A DNA stretch of 64,000 nt from Orthonyx spaldingii. Taxonomy: Eukaryota > Chordata > Aves > Passeriformes > Orthonychidae. Position numbers and translations under genes: made by a program. Positions 1 through 14,700 of this stretch are shown piece by piece (the stretch's first letter is position 1; each line of letters begins with the position of its first letter). The stretch covers positions 1,541,754 to 1,605,753 of the forward strand of contig VZTJ01000579.1 in the NCBI GenBank assembly GCA_013397795.1, in the 5' to 3' direction. Under the pieces are notes generated by a model. It ran no database searches. It was not told where the DNA came from and saw only the letters and a list, made by a program, of their open reading frames with translations.

Positions 1-930
1 GAAGGTCTACAAATAGAAGATGCTTAAGGAATGATTCTGAGATTACTATTAGTAATAGTATGCATGATTACAGGGTTATAAAAGAAAAAGATAGTTCAGA
101 AAAATAAATTCCCTTCTTTGGTTATGGGGGGTGTGGGCTGGAAATAGCAAAGATTTCCTAAAAAATCTCTAAGTTATGTGCTTACAAGTGGAAATCATTC
201 CTTACATATGTACTAAGGAGTCACAAATTCCTTGAGTCTGGGTCAATCTTTCACTTCAAGTCCACCTTATTTTACAAGAGCAAGAAAGCTTTTGCTGTGC
301 TCCTGGGGATTATGTCTTTGAAATCTGTAGAGGTAGACTTGTTTCAGGTCAATTTTATTTTGCTTTTCCTTCCATTTCTTTCAAAACTTTGCTTTCAAAA
401 AACCTTCTCCTGGCTTCAGAAATCCCTGTTTAATACATAACTGCTGATGGACTAGACACTAATGCATTATTTATTATTTACATCCTTATTACATGCTAGC
501 TTCAACATCCTACCTTTGTGGGTGTAAGTGCTTCATGACGCATTGACATTTCTTCTGTAGTTTTCTATTTCATGAAAAGTAAAAGTCTCCTTGTGGAAAA
601 AAACCCCTAGTTCAGTGGTCTGAGTGGCTATGTTATGCAGGATCAAGAATCTCAACCCAGTGGATTCAACAGCAGCCTGCTAAAGTCTGAACTTTACATT
701 CACTCTGGGGTTTAGCTGCTCTTGTGACAAGAGGATAACTTGACTAAACCCAATTTAGGAATTTCTTGTATAAGCTGATCCTTTTTACGACAGACAATTC
801 AGAAAAAAAAGTCTGTTTCATAACCAGCTAGAATCCCCAACTCTATTATTCTCTACCTGACAGTGCTCTGTCTGACAATGCAGTTTTCTGCAGAAAGCCT
901 TGAAATACAGTAAGATTTTTCCTTTACTGC

Positions 931-964
931 AAAAAAAAACCCAAAAAAACCCCCAAAAAAACCC
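931..964. repeat. A/C low-complexity tract
   Basis: Runs of seven to nine A separated by blocks of three to five C. Simple low-complexity DNA with no coding content. Confidence 0.8.
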
Positions 965-3900
965 AGGACTAGGAACAAGAGCTGTTAGTGATATCTGAAC
1001 ATTTTCACAATTTTTGCCTTTAGGTTGATTTTAGTCTGACCTACAGTCTAAGTACCGTTTCACAATCAGTGTGTGTCTCTGGTGTACTGCTGGAACACAG
1101 CTCCAGTTCACCGAAAAGGAATCTCCTTTGTGAGCCCTGACACCACTCCATGGTGTGTCCAAAGCACAGTAAGGGGAGGCAAAAGGGAAAGCTTCGCTAG
1201 CCTGAAAGGATTTATTCTACTGCATGCTTTTTAGTATCACTGGGAAAAATCTCAAATGGGAACTCAAACAACTGTATTCAAGTTCTGTTTCAATTTTTTT
1301 CAGCAATTACTTGAATCATGGAGTAAAAAAATACTTTCAAATTCTGTAAATGATGTCAGCCATCAAAAGAGCTGCAAACATTCTGAATCAGATCACAGCC
1401 CAAATTATATCGTTAAATTGGAGATAGGGTCAGCAGAGTCCAAAATCAATACAATGAAACATGCTAAAAATAAATGCATTATCTATGTAGAAAAAGACAT
1501 GAACACAATTCGAGGCCTATGTTTATTTATTCACAGTGCCACCCTTTCTGAGAAATACCAACAAGCTTAACAGAGTCCTTCAGAAAAGTAGAGAGAAAGC
1601 AGGTTCAAGAGGCATGAGTAAATTATGGATAAATTTGATTTTTTTAGTTCTGAAAAAAACCCCAAGACAGTAAAGTTCTACTAAACGTTGCTTAGATTGT
1701 AGAATTTCCTCTTGAAGGTTTTTTACAGCTGATCAAATAAACTTCTGTTAAGGTTTATGTAAGTGTCCTTGAATCCATTTCAATATAAAAGGTACTGGAT
1801 TGCCTCTTGAAGTTTTCTACATCTTTACTTTTCTATGCTTTAGTATTATGAACCACCACTGCCTTTATAAAGAATGGAGACTTGGGGGCTCTCAAAGTCT
1901 CCACACCATCAGAAGCGTTCCTGTTCAGCTATGAAAAGGTGACATTCCTAGTATGTAAATATCTGGAGCTGTTAAAGTGTCTGTAGAAATAGTCTCTAAA
2001 TTGATATCAGTTTTTTCCTCAGAAGTAAGCTCACTCATAGAAATAGTGAAAGAAAGAAAATAATTCTTTTTAGATGCACATTTCGTTAGTGTTAGTATTA
2101 GCTGATACAGGATTTTCCAGGGAGAACAAAAGATTTGTAATTTCCAACACAATTCTTAAGATGATGAGTCAGAGGAGAATATTTGTTTGGAGGGTAGCTA
2201 ACAGAGGTCTTCCACTAGCAGATCTTTGTCATTTGAATTAACTTCATTTCTGAAGTTACAGGTAAGTATTTTCTCATAAATAGCCAGAGACAAATTTTTG
2301 CTCCTATTTTTTTCTTGGAATCTTTTTTATTCTTACCTAGCAATTACTGTTTTAGTATTAAAATGATAGGAATTTGCAATGGAGAAAAATGTCAAGAAAC
2401 TTATGACTTTGTTAAAGAAAATATTTTTTCTGTCTCTCTCTCTGCAGCAAAGCCCTTCTTTCTGGAACAAAATATCCTAGGGATATCTCCCATTTCTTAA
2501 GAGATGTGAAGTAATCACAGTCAAGGCAAGGATGACTGATTGTTTGGTGCCACTCTGGTTGTTAATCTCTGGAGGGACATTCAGGCTATTAAACAGTATG
2601 TCCCAGTCTGCCAGCATTCCTGCAGCCAGCTTACCAGGTTTTGTGTTTGCCAAAATAAAAAATGCCTTACAGGGCTCTGGCAATCAGGCAGAGTTGTCAT
2701 GGTAACTGGAAAAATGGTGGCAAAACATAAACAAAGCTCTAATAATACTTTAGGAATTATTTACCTTTTAATTTACAGAATTCAGTGGGATTGAAGGCTC
2801 ATTTATTAACTATTTTGTGTCTCATAAACTACTGTTGATATTACTCAGCTTGTGAGACCTCTTGCTGAGCTTTAGTGTCCTTGTTAAGGAGATTTAACTG
2901 GTACACTTTTCAAGAAAATGTGTATCGGTACATTGACAGTTTTGAGCCTTGTGCACATTTATTGTGATAATTTGATTTCGAAACCAGCTTAACCCTGCCA
3001 ATTTTAATCACTTTACAGGAGCACAAAACTGCAATAATATAGAGCAGACCATTCCAAACAAGGCAAAATTCCTTAATCTGTGATTTTGCTGGTTCCTGCC
3101 AACAGTCTTAATCTGCACTGTCTACTTAACTTTACGGTTTGGTGATGGAAATGACAGAGTACATGTTTATTTTTTGTTGTTTTATTAGGTACCAGACTAG
3201 TTCATGATCTCCTGTGTTTGAATTTGTGGGGCACATCTATTTCGAAACACATCTAGGACATAATATCTAGGAAGCAAACCTGGGGAACTCACCCATTATG
3301 ACCACAGATACCCCTTGAACAGGTACCCTTGCTGCAAATTCTGTGGAATATCCCTACTTAAGAGCAACATTTTCATCTTTCCCAAGAAAGATTATAAGCA
3401 AAAGTTTAGTGACAACCACTGCAGTCAACTGACAACTTTCTATAAACACAATTACATGACACAATTACTCTAAATGTTCCCTGTGAAAGTTCTTCACATA
3501 CTGTATGTTCTGGATTATCTCCAAAAGCTCTGTAACACTTTATTAAAAACAGACCTCAGAGACACTTCTTAAACAAGAACAGAGAATATTACTCCAGTAA
3601 ATCAGGTTTGAAACTGTTTTGCAAAGCAGTTAGGCATTAATGAAATTGTTCCAAAGGTCACTAGGTTTAGTTCAATTTCCCGCTAAGTGGAGATGAGAGC
3701 ACAGTGAATAATTAATAGCAAATGATTGAATGAATTTCACCTTTCCTTTGTAGTTACAAGCTCTTTCAGCAAGTCACCATAATCTCAAGGATGTTTTGAA
3801 ATCATTGTCTTGCTTGTTTCCTAATGCTTTCTTCTTGTGTAGTGTTTGAGCTGGTCCATCTCTTGGCATTACATTGAGAGACCCCACAGCACTTAGGGTC

Positions 3901-5574
3901 TGCCATGTTCCCTCATCTCTCCTTGCACTGGAAATACAAGTCAGCAGCAGTACCTGTACTGTACCCATGGTAGAGTGTCACAGCTCACCAAACATACCTG
4001 AAGGATGAGAACTAATCATAAAAAAAGGCTAAGAACTCACAGGGTATTTCTGAAAATTTTATATTAAATACAGCAGGCCACAGGATGCGATACATTTGTT
4101 CATTGCTTATTTTAGCAGGAAAAGGTTAAAGAAGAAGACAGATACTTGAGGGGGCTCATCTGCAGCTTTAAAGCCTAAAAAAAGAGTGCTGTCACTGCAG
4201 ACCCTGTAATCAATGTTTTTTAAAGCGAAGAGAGCAATTCAGCTGAATGATAAAACTGCTTACCACAGTGATTAAACAAAGAACATGCAGTATCTTAAGA
4301 GCAGCAGCCCATCAAAACCAACAACTCCAGGCATCAGCAGTGGTTACAAAAGCCTTATGATAGACTGGATAACCATACACACAATAAAAATGCTTGAGAA
4401 GGAAACGAGGTGCAGCCTGTCTCCAGGCACCTGCAGTAAGTCATTAGGAACATCTAACTCAGGGAGTCTGAGAGACGTCATTGCAACATAAACAGAGTGT
4501 AGCTTTTCTAGGTTGCACACTTCAAACTTTATGTATTATTTATCTGGATTTCTTCCTATAACACCAAACTCAGTGACCAGTTCTGGTGTTATATCATATT
4601 TGCCTTTTTTTTAAAAAACACCTTCACCACAGCTTACCTCTGATACAAAATACCTTAACGTTATGCCGGATATTTTGTCAGGAAGTTTTAATGTTTTGTG
4701 GCCTAAACAAGGTTTTTATCCTTTAGACACATTGATATTAATTGTACTCCTCAAACATGGAGTTCAGATACTACATTTTTATGCAGGGATCAGTGCAGAG
4801 ACAGGGCTAATAGTTCTCCATATGCAGGTGTAACACACATCTTTGTTCTGGCTCCCTGGCTTGGCTGCTGGTGGGATGATCATCATATTAAAGTTAATGG
4901 CAACAAGATTCTTCTCTCACCATTGAATGACATTTGCTTTGGATATTTCAATTGTGATGATACCAATACATTTGGTTTACAACAGGCAATATAGGGAATG
5001 CAGTCAGCTCCTGATGGCAGACTAGCATCTCCCTGTTTAAAAGACCACAGGAATAACCATGAGGAAAGGAAATGTAAAAAAGGAAAGAAGAATAATTGTG
5101 AAAAAGAGTAGCAAGGTTCTTCTTTTTCCTAACAAATGGTTTCTTCTTTCTATGAGACTGCAACTCTTCTGTATTTTGGGGGAGTGTTCTGTTGTGGGAG
5201 CAATTCTCTAGAGCTAGCTATTTTTATATCATTGTTTTGATGTTTAATAACTCTTGTTGTTTTTTGTTTTTTTTCTCAATGTCTAGATGCATGGTTAAGT
5301 GCTCTTTGAACCATTCATATTTTTAGTCTCCAGAACACCTGTGACAGAGTTTAAAAATTAAATTTTATAAAGGAACATCAACCTGTCTGTTGAAAACCTG
5401 CCTCCCGATTGTTTCACTTGATGCTTTTGAGTTATTACATTAAAATAAACAGAGTAATAATTTATTTTCTCTGTGCCACTGATCATTTAACAGCTATACA
5501 TTATCCATCCAAAACTGTCATGACATGACAGCTTTCCATAACTTTCTGTGATCCCTTTTTTTAAGTAAGCCTGA
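965..5574. other. Intronic sequence with nothing recognised
   Basis: AT-rich sequence without a recognisable exon, RNA gene or repeat family. The short open frames here (longest 104 codons at 1256-1570) are not similar to any protein I know and are of a length expected by chance. Confidence 0.6.
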
Positions 5575-5830
5575 ATAATTTTGTAGCATCCACAAATTGT
5601 CTAACCTCATGATTCATCTCCCTTTCCAGGTCATTTATGGATCTGTTAAACAGGAGATTTCCCTCTGAGACCCCACTGCTAACCTCTCCTCTTGCAAGAC
5701 TTTACAATATGCTTTCCTTTGTTTCCTGCTTCTTAGCCTCAACAACAGCCACATTTCTAGCTATGTTTGGCCTGTCCTCCATACTTCAGTTTAGTTTCAG
5801 AATGATTTCCAGTAAATCCTTCTAGAATAT
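5575..5830. mobile_element. Old CR1/L3-like LINE fragment
   Basis: The order of phrases resembles a common ancient vertebrate LINE segment (CR1/L3 type): 'gcatccacaaattgtc', then a stretch like 'tcatttatggatctgttaaacagga', then 'gagaccccactgctaacctctc'. The copy is heavily diverged and has no useful reading frame. Family and orientation come from memory of similar repeats, so strand is left open and the ends are approximate. Confidence 0.45.
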
Positions 5831-7900
5831 TTTACCTGAAAACATCCATCTTGTTTTCTGCTATTAGGCCTCATGACTGACTTTAAGAGAAAATGAAAGA
5901 GGGAACTTGCAGTGGAGTAGTATTTTATGGTTTATTTACCTAAATCTTTTTTCCTAACTGTAGATGTATAACTGCTATGCTGACAATGTTCAATGACAGC
6001 CTGTTAAGGAAAACAGCCTATTACCTATGTGAATAAGTGTAACTAGTTATCTGCTAGAAATAAGGAATGGATTTGGCTTGCTAAAGAGTTGGTTATCTAA
6101 CTAACACGAGAAAGACTGAACAATACTGAGACAAAAGTAGGAATATCTCTGATTAAAAATTGTGTCTGATTTTGTGTTTGAGAAACAACTTTGACAGCTG
6201 TGAGCTAGTTTTAGCCACAGGTACGTTTGTGCCCTTGTTTGCATTTGCAGTGTATTAAAGAAAAAAATCAGAGCCGCAGCTGGGAGGAAGATGATTAATC
6301 ACAGAGGGAGCTAAGGCTAACCCCCCTGTAGAATCAGCTTTCCCTTAATGCACAACCTTGTTCATGCTGAGTAGTATCTTGCTCTGCGAATCATCTCTCC
6401 AAGATTAATGTTGCCATTAGTTTCAAAAATGAAGCCCCACTGAAGACAGGGAGGTTTTCAAGGCACTTAATCAAAAGGCAATGGGATGATATGTTTCCCA
6501 GTCAAAGTACAATCAATCCTAGACTATGAATGGCAATAATTTGTTATAGAATAGAAAATAAAGCTCACTACCAGTTTTGAATCCTTTTGATGCTCCTATT
6601 ACCGCTTCCGTCCCTGATTTAGATTCAACTTAATATACTGGGATCAAAAGTTAATTGGTGCAGAGCTGATTCAGAGGTGGATCAGATTGCCTTAACTCCG
6701 GGCATCAAAGGTGTAGGGCAGCTGATGAGGGTCACTAACAGTTTCAGCCATCTGATTTTACCTTGCCACCACACTTTTGCCAAGGCCCTAAGTGTTCATC
6801 TAAGCTCTGCTAATGAACTTAGAAGCAGCAGCTAACTATTCCCAGCTACTTTCACTGCAAAATTCCTCTTTTCAGTACACCCAGCTTCTTTTTTTCCCTC
6901 TTCTTTGCTTTAATTCTTTATATTTTTCAGCTCATCCCTTCATTTCCTTTGGGAAGGCACCAGATCTTTATCTACATATTCTGAAACTTCCTCATCAAGG
7001 TCCTTAAGTATGCACAACTGGAGTCAGCAGGGCTACTTAGCTTTTTAATACAAGCACATACTTAAGCACCTTGATGAACTCTCCGAATTTGTGGATAAAC
7101 AATCTATATAAGGTCAGATCTTTGATTAAGCTGGAAACAGATTAAGCAGCTCACATCTGTGTTATAATGACGTACAAAGGCAGGAAAAAATATTGGAAAA
7201 CTCGGACTTTTTCCTTTGAAACTACAAATGAGGAATACAGTGTTACTTGAGACATAGAATAGATGAGAATTTTATGGGGCTAGTGTTAGGTTTTCCAAGG
7301 TTCTGTGATCTCCTTTCCCACTGATTTACAGACTCACAGATCAGTTTCAATCAAGTGTAAAAAATACATGAAAGAAGCTCAAATATCTGATATTTTCACA
7401 AGTTTCATGATCCAGTAGAAACTACAAGTCCATGGCTGGCTGAGTCCTGCACACTCAGAAAAAGTAAGACTGTGTCTCCCACTGTGAGTGTTCCTAGGTT
7501 TTGGAGCACTTGTAAGTGTTGGGAACAAAGGAAAACTGTGTTGAAATTGGGGTTTTATTAGCTCCATGTCTCATTGGAACAGTTTGTTACCACAGGTGTC
7601 AGAACAGGCTGCACTTAAACAGCATGGGCAGTTGTACAGTACTTGGCTTGCTAGTTATATTTTAACATTTGTTACAGGGAGTGATGGAACACTATTTAAA
7701 TCCCTTGCTTTTTCATTAATACTTTCCCTAATTCATCACAGAACTTTAGAGACAGCAATACAATTTCTCCGAGTAGATGCTGCTTCAGGGTTTTAGATAC
7801 ACATTTTTCTATTCCAGCTGAAAGAATCCTGGCATTCGGTCCCTTCTGGCAGTTAAGTTCTGCTAGAAGAGCTACTTAAAGATGCCTTGTTTAAGGATTC

Positions 7901-8456
7901 TGGTTGGTTGGCCTAGGCAGGATGCCAGGTGCCCACCAACCTGTTTTATCACTTTCCTCCTCAGCAGGACAGGAGGAGAGGAAAATAAAATGGGGTCAAG
8001 ACAAAGACAGTTTAATAAAGCAAAAGCAAAGGCCAGATGCAGAAGCAAAGGTAAACAAACTATTTATTTTCTACTTCCTATCAGTAGGTGATGTCCAGCC
8101 ACTTCCCAGGAAGCAGAGTTTCGAAAGAAAAATGTCATAATACTGAATGGCCCCCATCCTCCTCCTCCTCCTTTCTCTTAGCTTTTGCTGCTGAGGGCAC
8201 ATCATATGGTATGGAATATCCCTTTGGTCAGTTTTGACCAGCTGTCCTGATCTTGTTCCCTCCCAAGATCTTGCCCACCCCCAGCCTCCTGATGAGGAGG
8301 AAATGTTGGGAGACTATTGATGCTGTGCAAGTACTGCTCAGCAGTAGCCAAAACATTTGTGTATTACCAACACTTTTCTATCTAACAGTACAATGCTCAA
8401 CACTGCGAGGTTTGCTTTGAAGAAAAGTGACTCCATCTCAGCCATTCCCAGTGAAA
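7901..8456 (-). mobile_element. Avian endogenous retrovirus LTR (probable solo LTR, diverged)
   Basis: On the minus strand this reads as a retroviral LTR of a family common in bird genomes. A U3-like block contains the core at 8212-8230 (tggaatatccctttggtca on the plus strand), followed by an ATTAAA poly-A signal at 8011-8016. The far end on the plus strand begins tggttggttggcct. The TATA region expected near 8180-8190 appears mutated. No internal retroviral coding sequence flanks it, so it is most likely a solo LTR. No target-site duplication could be settled, and the ends are approximate. It is related to the LTR at 18013-18603. Confidence 0.7.
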
Positions 8457-8699
8457 AGCATCCCGTAACTCTCCTGGTTCCCTGTGATTCTTTGTGGAGG
8501 AAGATGGAGCAATAACATTATATGGTCTAGTCTACGTTGGTCATGTATCAATGCTTTCTAGTGCTTTATCTAGTCTAGTAGTAAGTGCTCTCTGCTTCCA
8601 GTGCAGTCATTTGCAGCTATTCTATATGACAGATATGCATAACAGCTGTGCATATTTTTCTCTGAAAGCAAGTGCAACAGCTCATAGTTGTAGCTCAGG

Positions 8700-8771
8700 A
8701 AAAAAAAACCAAAACAAAACAAAACACAAAAACAAAACATCAAAATAAAAAAAACCCAAAAAACCAAAAAC
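8700..8771. repeat. A-rich low-complexity tract (AAAAC-type)
   Basis: About 70 bases of A runs interrupted by single or paired C, partly in an AAAAC rhythm. The open frames across it are composition artefacts. Confidence 0.85.
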
Positions 8772-11700
8772 ATGTAATGTAGCTTTTCAGCAAATTCTAC
8801 TGTTCTGTCTTCACTGGTTATTCAGCAAGAATATCCTACTTGGAAATCACCTTCTGTGATATTAACCTGTGGAACGCGAAGATAAGGCATTAAAAATTAT
8901 TTATGCATTATCACACATCAGATCAACATCCCTGAGGGATTCTGTAGAGACAAACAGCATTCAGACAATTGCCTGTCATTAAATCACACCTAAAAGATTA
9001 ATGTATCATGAAGGAGACAAACTACATGCATTCACTATCTTCAAAATCAGTCAGAGGATGCCTGTTGAGCTGGAGTATGTACTTTATGATATATGCTGTT
9101 TTATTTCAAAAATAAGATTATTCAGGTTTTCCCAAGAAAATGCCAGCTATCCACATGCCATGGGCAGATGGTACCCCAAAGAAGACATATGTATGCACAT
9201 ATGCTTTAATATTTGTATTCACAAATAGTTTTAATATTAAAACCACTCTAATCCAGAAATTCTATTCCTGCATTCTGTGAACATCACAATGTGTGATTGC
9301 TGAGGACTTCTAACCAAAGAAAGCCCTACCGAGAAAGCTTTACAGCTATTAATTATGCTTACATATGACTGAGGGAGAGAGAAAATGAGTAATTCCTTTT
9401 ACAGCCCATTTACAACACTCAATATTTGTCAAGCAGCTCCTCTTGTGACTGAATTCGAGACAAGTCAGGCTGTCAGGGCTGTATTGAAAATCTATGCTAG
9501 ACAGTAGTGAGACTCCTCCCAACACAAATTCTGGCAACAAAAAGGACAGAACACAAGACTCCATCAGAGTCCATAGGTCTAGCCACATAAAAGTTATTAG
9601 AGGAAATACAGAGAACGCATTATCAAAAAGCGTGGGAATAAAGTTGTCTTAAAACGCTCTTCCTTAGTAGTTTCTCGTTTGGCTGTTGCTTTTCCTTTTC
9701 CCATTCACACACTAATATAAAGAGGAAAATGGGAAAAATAGAACAGAGTGGGACTGAATGAAAACTGAAGGATATCTTGCTTTGTGAGGCAGAGCTTTCA
9801 GCTTTTAGCTGAAATACAAATAGGTTCATCAAACAATGAGGTAACATCCCAATGCACGTACATGACATGCTGGTAAAGAGACCAATGGCTACTGATTCTG
9901 AAAGCAACAGTTTGCTATATGTATTACTGTGCTATAAAGTACTTAAGGTCTAGGACAGAAAAAAGTAAACTTGTTAAAATAATTGGAATTATCTTCTCAA
10001 TTTGTTTTGAGCTCAGAGTGGCTCAGGTATTTTACTATGTTTCCTTCAGTTTCTCAACAAATAAGCAACATATATTCATTCACCAGACTGACACAATAAT
10101 TAAATGATCACTGTGATATTTGACTGGCTTTGCAAAATTTAAGCAATATTTCCAATAATGAAATATGACAGAAAAAAATGTCAGTCAGATATATTCAGAT
10201 AACATTCCATAGGTAACAGATATGAAAATGAAGACTGGGTTTAGTGTGCTGGGTTTTAGAGTAAGAACACGAAACATAGTACAGCTTTTTTTTCCATGCA
10301 AATTTTCTCTAAGAGATGTTGCTTTCAATTTTAGGATGAAATAAATGATTCAGTTTTAATCTCTGATGAAATGTGAAAGGAAAAACCTCTTTCCCTCATT
10401 CCATTAAAACTAACATGAAATCCTTAATATAGTAGGGAAGTTAGTATATTAGTTTTCCTGAGCAATCTCTCCACCAAGTCAGCAAGAACCATCACCAGCT
10501 AATAAATGATCCAAGGATAGTAACAGTAATCTCCAACTGAAAAATAAATACCCAGATAGGAGTCTTTTGGGAGATAACAGAAAATAATTGAAAACAGAAC
10601 TTCTCTATTTAAAATAAATTAAACTATAGCATTTAACTGAGTCCGAGTGGCTGAATCTGGGGGAGTGAGAAATCCAAACAACAAAACCCCATCAGCCTTA
10701 CTTACTAACAGTATATAAGAGAAATTATAACTGCACTCACTTATTCTGTCTTTCAATTGAAATATATAGTTGTTAACCTATGACACAGATCCTATAAAGA
10801 TGCTGGTGGGGGATTCTCAAACAAGGCTGGAGGTGGGTGATTTCCTGCAGTTACTGCCTGTCCAAAAGGAGTTACACTCTGCCAGTGGGAAGGCACAGCA
10901 CTACAAGGAGCAAGATGGTGTCAGTGTCTTCCGAGAGTGAGGAACAATGGTTCTCTCACAAGGTCCCATGACAAAAGGGACTAATCCCTGAAGGCTTCTT
11001 GCTGCCTTGTCTGTGAGCATCTCATGGGATAACAGCTGAGTTCCTCACCCTCATGACATTATTTATGTGCTGGATCATGGGATGCTTTCAGGTTTCCAGG
11101 TCTATATTTGTGCTCCTATTGGGTGACATCTTCCTACTAGGCCAACATCTGACTGCTCACCAGCCCTCCTTATACTCAGGTTTTCAGAGAGAGAAAACCC
11201 ATGTCTATAGATAGGGCTCCAACATGCTGTTGAGCAAGTCTTCTGGATTACTGAACAACCAGAGTCCTGGGGACACTGTAGCTTTCCCCAGCGAGGAAGA
11301 CTTGATGCAAGTGCCTAGGGATAAAAGTATGCAAATAACATAAAAGGAAATTTTTGAGGAATTCATGCATCATTTCAGTGTCAACAAAATTTCTCCCTCA
11401 ACCTCCCGAAAGTTGATTGACCAGATCTTTTGATACCTGTGCATCTGCAGGGCAGCAGTAGAGAATTACGCCTTCAGCTGGAAATTTAAAGTTAATTTGA
11501 GAAGCAGCACAGAAACACAAGACCCAAATATACAGTTATCAGTATTCAATATATCTGTGTTTGTACTGACTAGATGGTTATGTTCTCTGCCTGCCCTATG
11601 CCTCCCTCACCACCAAGCGCCAGCAAATGCTTGTGCTGCTAAAGCAATTTTTTAATCCTTCCTGCGTACTTAAAAGAGAAATAGGCTTGATTATAGCTCC

Positions 11701-14700
11701 AAACTTATGTTGCAATCAATATTGGTAGTGGTTCTTCTTGAAGTTCAGTTGACTATGAAGGCTGAGAGACAATGTTTGTTCTCTCCCAGCTGTAAATACA
11801 AGGGAATGAAACGTGATTTAGTGCTTTGACTATTTCTTTGCAAGTAAAGACATTCACTGAAATTGTATGTGTGTTTGTGTTCATTCTCATCACACATCAG
11901 GTTTGCACATGCGTAGTAACAGCAATGCTCTTGTTCCAATTTGGTTCATGTCACTACTGTGACTTTTAACGGATATGTTGTGCATGATGTTCCTGCAAAT
12001 TGCTTTGAAAAAGAAGTTTTGCATTTGTTTGGGCTACAAATCATAGAAGAAAAGCTGAAATGTACAATATAGTCAGAACTGTTCATTTATTTCCCTAATA
12101 ATTCAATATAAGAAATCCTTTAGCTATTTTAAAAAAGAAATTAATTACTATAAACAATATCATGCACCAAACTATTGACACTATACTTGCAGGGCTGTAA
12201 GTGAAAACTACAAGTTGTTCTAGAAATAAGTGACAGACCAATTTTATTAGTTCCAATTATTAGACTGAATCATTAGAAATTTTTTCCTTTTTTTCAGTTT
12301 GTTCAAAGATTACTCAGGAATAATGAACCATAGCCTTTTCAGCATTCTTTATACCTATTGTTTTCAAAGCATGCTATCTATCTGGGAACATTTGAGCAAA
12401 ACCATATTACTCCATAAACAGTGGGCAGTCCCAAGACCATTGAGCTCTCCTGCATAGCAGCAGGCTGCATAACAAGATCTCCCCTTGAGCTGGGATACCT
12501 CTCAGGGTTAGTCCTTGAAGTTGAGAGAATCCTTATTCAGTAAATGAATTTGGAATAAGAGAATTTATACTTTGCTATTTTAGCTAAGTGATATAAAGCA
12601 TTGATTGCACATACATAATCCTTTAGACATAAACCATTGACCAAGTCTGGGACTGAGTCTAAATCCAGCTACACCTAAATCCCCTTCCGAGAAGGAGTCT
12701 AGAACGCAATTCCAAGAAGTGCTTTCATAAAGTGCTTTTCTAACCTCATGATTAAACAGGGAGATATCCCTGACAGTTTTGTCTGACTCTATCCTCTATG
12801 CAGTAAATACTCCAGTGTACCTTACCATCAAATTTCGTTAAACCACTGTCACATTTTCCACTGAACTTTGTTATCTCACTGGCTTATATCAATAGAATAT
12901 ATTGTTGCTAATCTCCTGAGAGTGAAGTGCATGATCCCATCTGTGACAATCACGCAACACAAACACTCCATGTAGTCTGTATAATGTTGGTGGTCTGCAA
13001 CATGGGCATGTATTTCCTATGCTGATATAAAAAAAAAACCTTCAGAAAATATTACTTGTATTTACAGGAGCAGCAGTATAATATAGGAAGTTAGAAAGAT
13101 CAGAAAGAAATGCAAAATACAGTTCACTACTGAAGTTTGTAGGTACCTTTCATGTGCACACCTTGCTCTCAGGTACTTAATCCAGACTCCCTATTCCTGG
13201 GAGAGTTATGTGACTAGGAACACTGCCTAGCAGTGGAATTGGCACAGCCAAGTAAAGTTACAATCCACAAACAAGAGAGCTACAAAGACTTAAAGCAGAA
13301 CAATCACTATGTAACTGCAGCTGAAGCTTCAGCTCACCCCTCCAAGCATGTCTCCTTGCTTCACATGGGAGGAAGAGTTCAATATCCAGAGAACATGGCA
13401 ATTCAATGTGTAATGGCAGGTTCTCCCTTTGAGACTGGTAGCGGAGAGATGGTTTTCCATCCAAACCAACATATCTTATTCATAGCTAATGTTATCTTGG
13501 TTAGACACAGTGATTAATTAAACACAATGATTAGATGCAGTAATTAAATCCATTAATTAAATATTGTGGCTTACCCACTTTTCATTATTGAGCTTCATTC
13601 CTTCATAAAATCATTATAATTGAAACTATTTGTTTCACTTGAGTCATAAATAGTGAAATTCACCAAAGAGCTAAGAATGGAAGTGCATCAGTTCCATTCC
13701 TAATTCCCCAAAACTTTTTCTTATTCCTATGTACTGCAAGAAATGCTTGAGTTCATAAGGTACTTCTTTGTTTAACTTTAATCCCCATTGGGAGGCTGTG
13801 TCCAAAAGATGGCTTGGACTAAAAACACCTAGATTAGAGCCCAAGACCTCTGCAAGAGAATACCTTCCCTCTCCTTATTTTGGTGGGCATATTCAGATCA
13901 CACCAAAATACAAGCCCCAACTGCCAGATTCGCATGGCATCTAGGTGAAGAGTAGAGGGAAGTGATATTCAATAATATTAGTTTATAAGAAAAATCGGGA
14001 GAAAATTCCTCGCTCAGTCTCTAGGTATTCAAATTCCCATGATTCATTAACTGCAGGATTGCCCTGTGTTGCAAAGTTGGATAGATCAGGACTGCAGTGT
14101 CCTCCAGTAAGGACAGGTCAAATATAACACAGAATTCACTAGATCAATCAAGAGCTGCTTTCATGGCCTGTGGTAAGGATTGTCTTGATCTTTGTTCCTA
14201 CATCTTCTTTTGTATTTTTCCACTGTCAGCATTCTATTGTGTGGGAGGATTTAAAGCCCTTGAAGCTGAAGAAGGAATCAAACCCAGTGCTCTCATCTCT
14301 AGGGCAAAAGCTGTTACATTCTAGGGATGAAAATATTTTTGGTCTGTACCACTTGCACAAACCTGTGTTAAGTTCTTCAGACCTAATTCAAAAGAGATTC
14401 CAAGGCAACAGTATCAGTTTTCTGAAGCCCTGAGTAAGATGCCTGAGGACTCGAAAGAAAAGCACTCTTTAAACATCCCTATCCTTATTTTGTCTAGCAG
14501 TTTCCAGCTCTGAGTACCAGCCTGTGGGGATCCTGTCAGTCTGTTCCAAACTACCCCCATGGGGAATCAGACTGCTTGGACGTGCTCCGGATAAGATGCC
14601 TCATTTTAAACTTAACAGCACATCATTGGATATAACACAGATTTGAGATGCCTTGTTAATTAATATGGAGGTACCTATGTAACAGAGCATGGTGTTAATA

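Noticed and set aside
1256..1570. Open frame of 104 codons on the plus strand
   Set aside because: Composition follows the AT-rich background, with no motif or neighbouring exon.
4367..4378. Minus-strand reading gtatggttatcc (YGYP-like), a possible start of the next GABRG3 exon
   Set aside because: The following codons do not give the expected KEE-type continuation and soon hit a stop; no suitable splice acceptor was seen.
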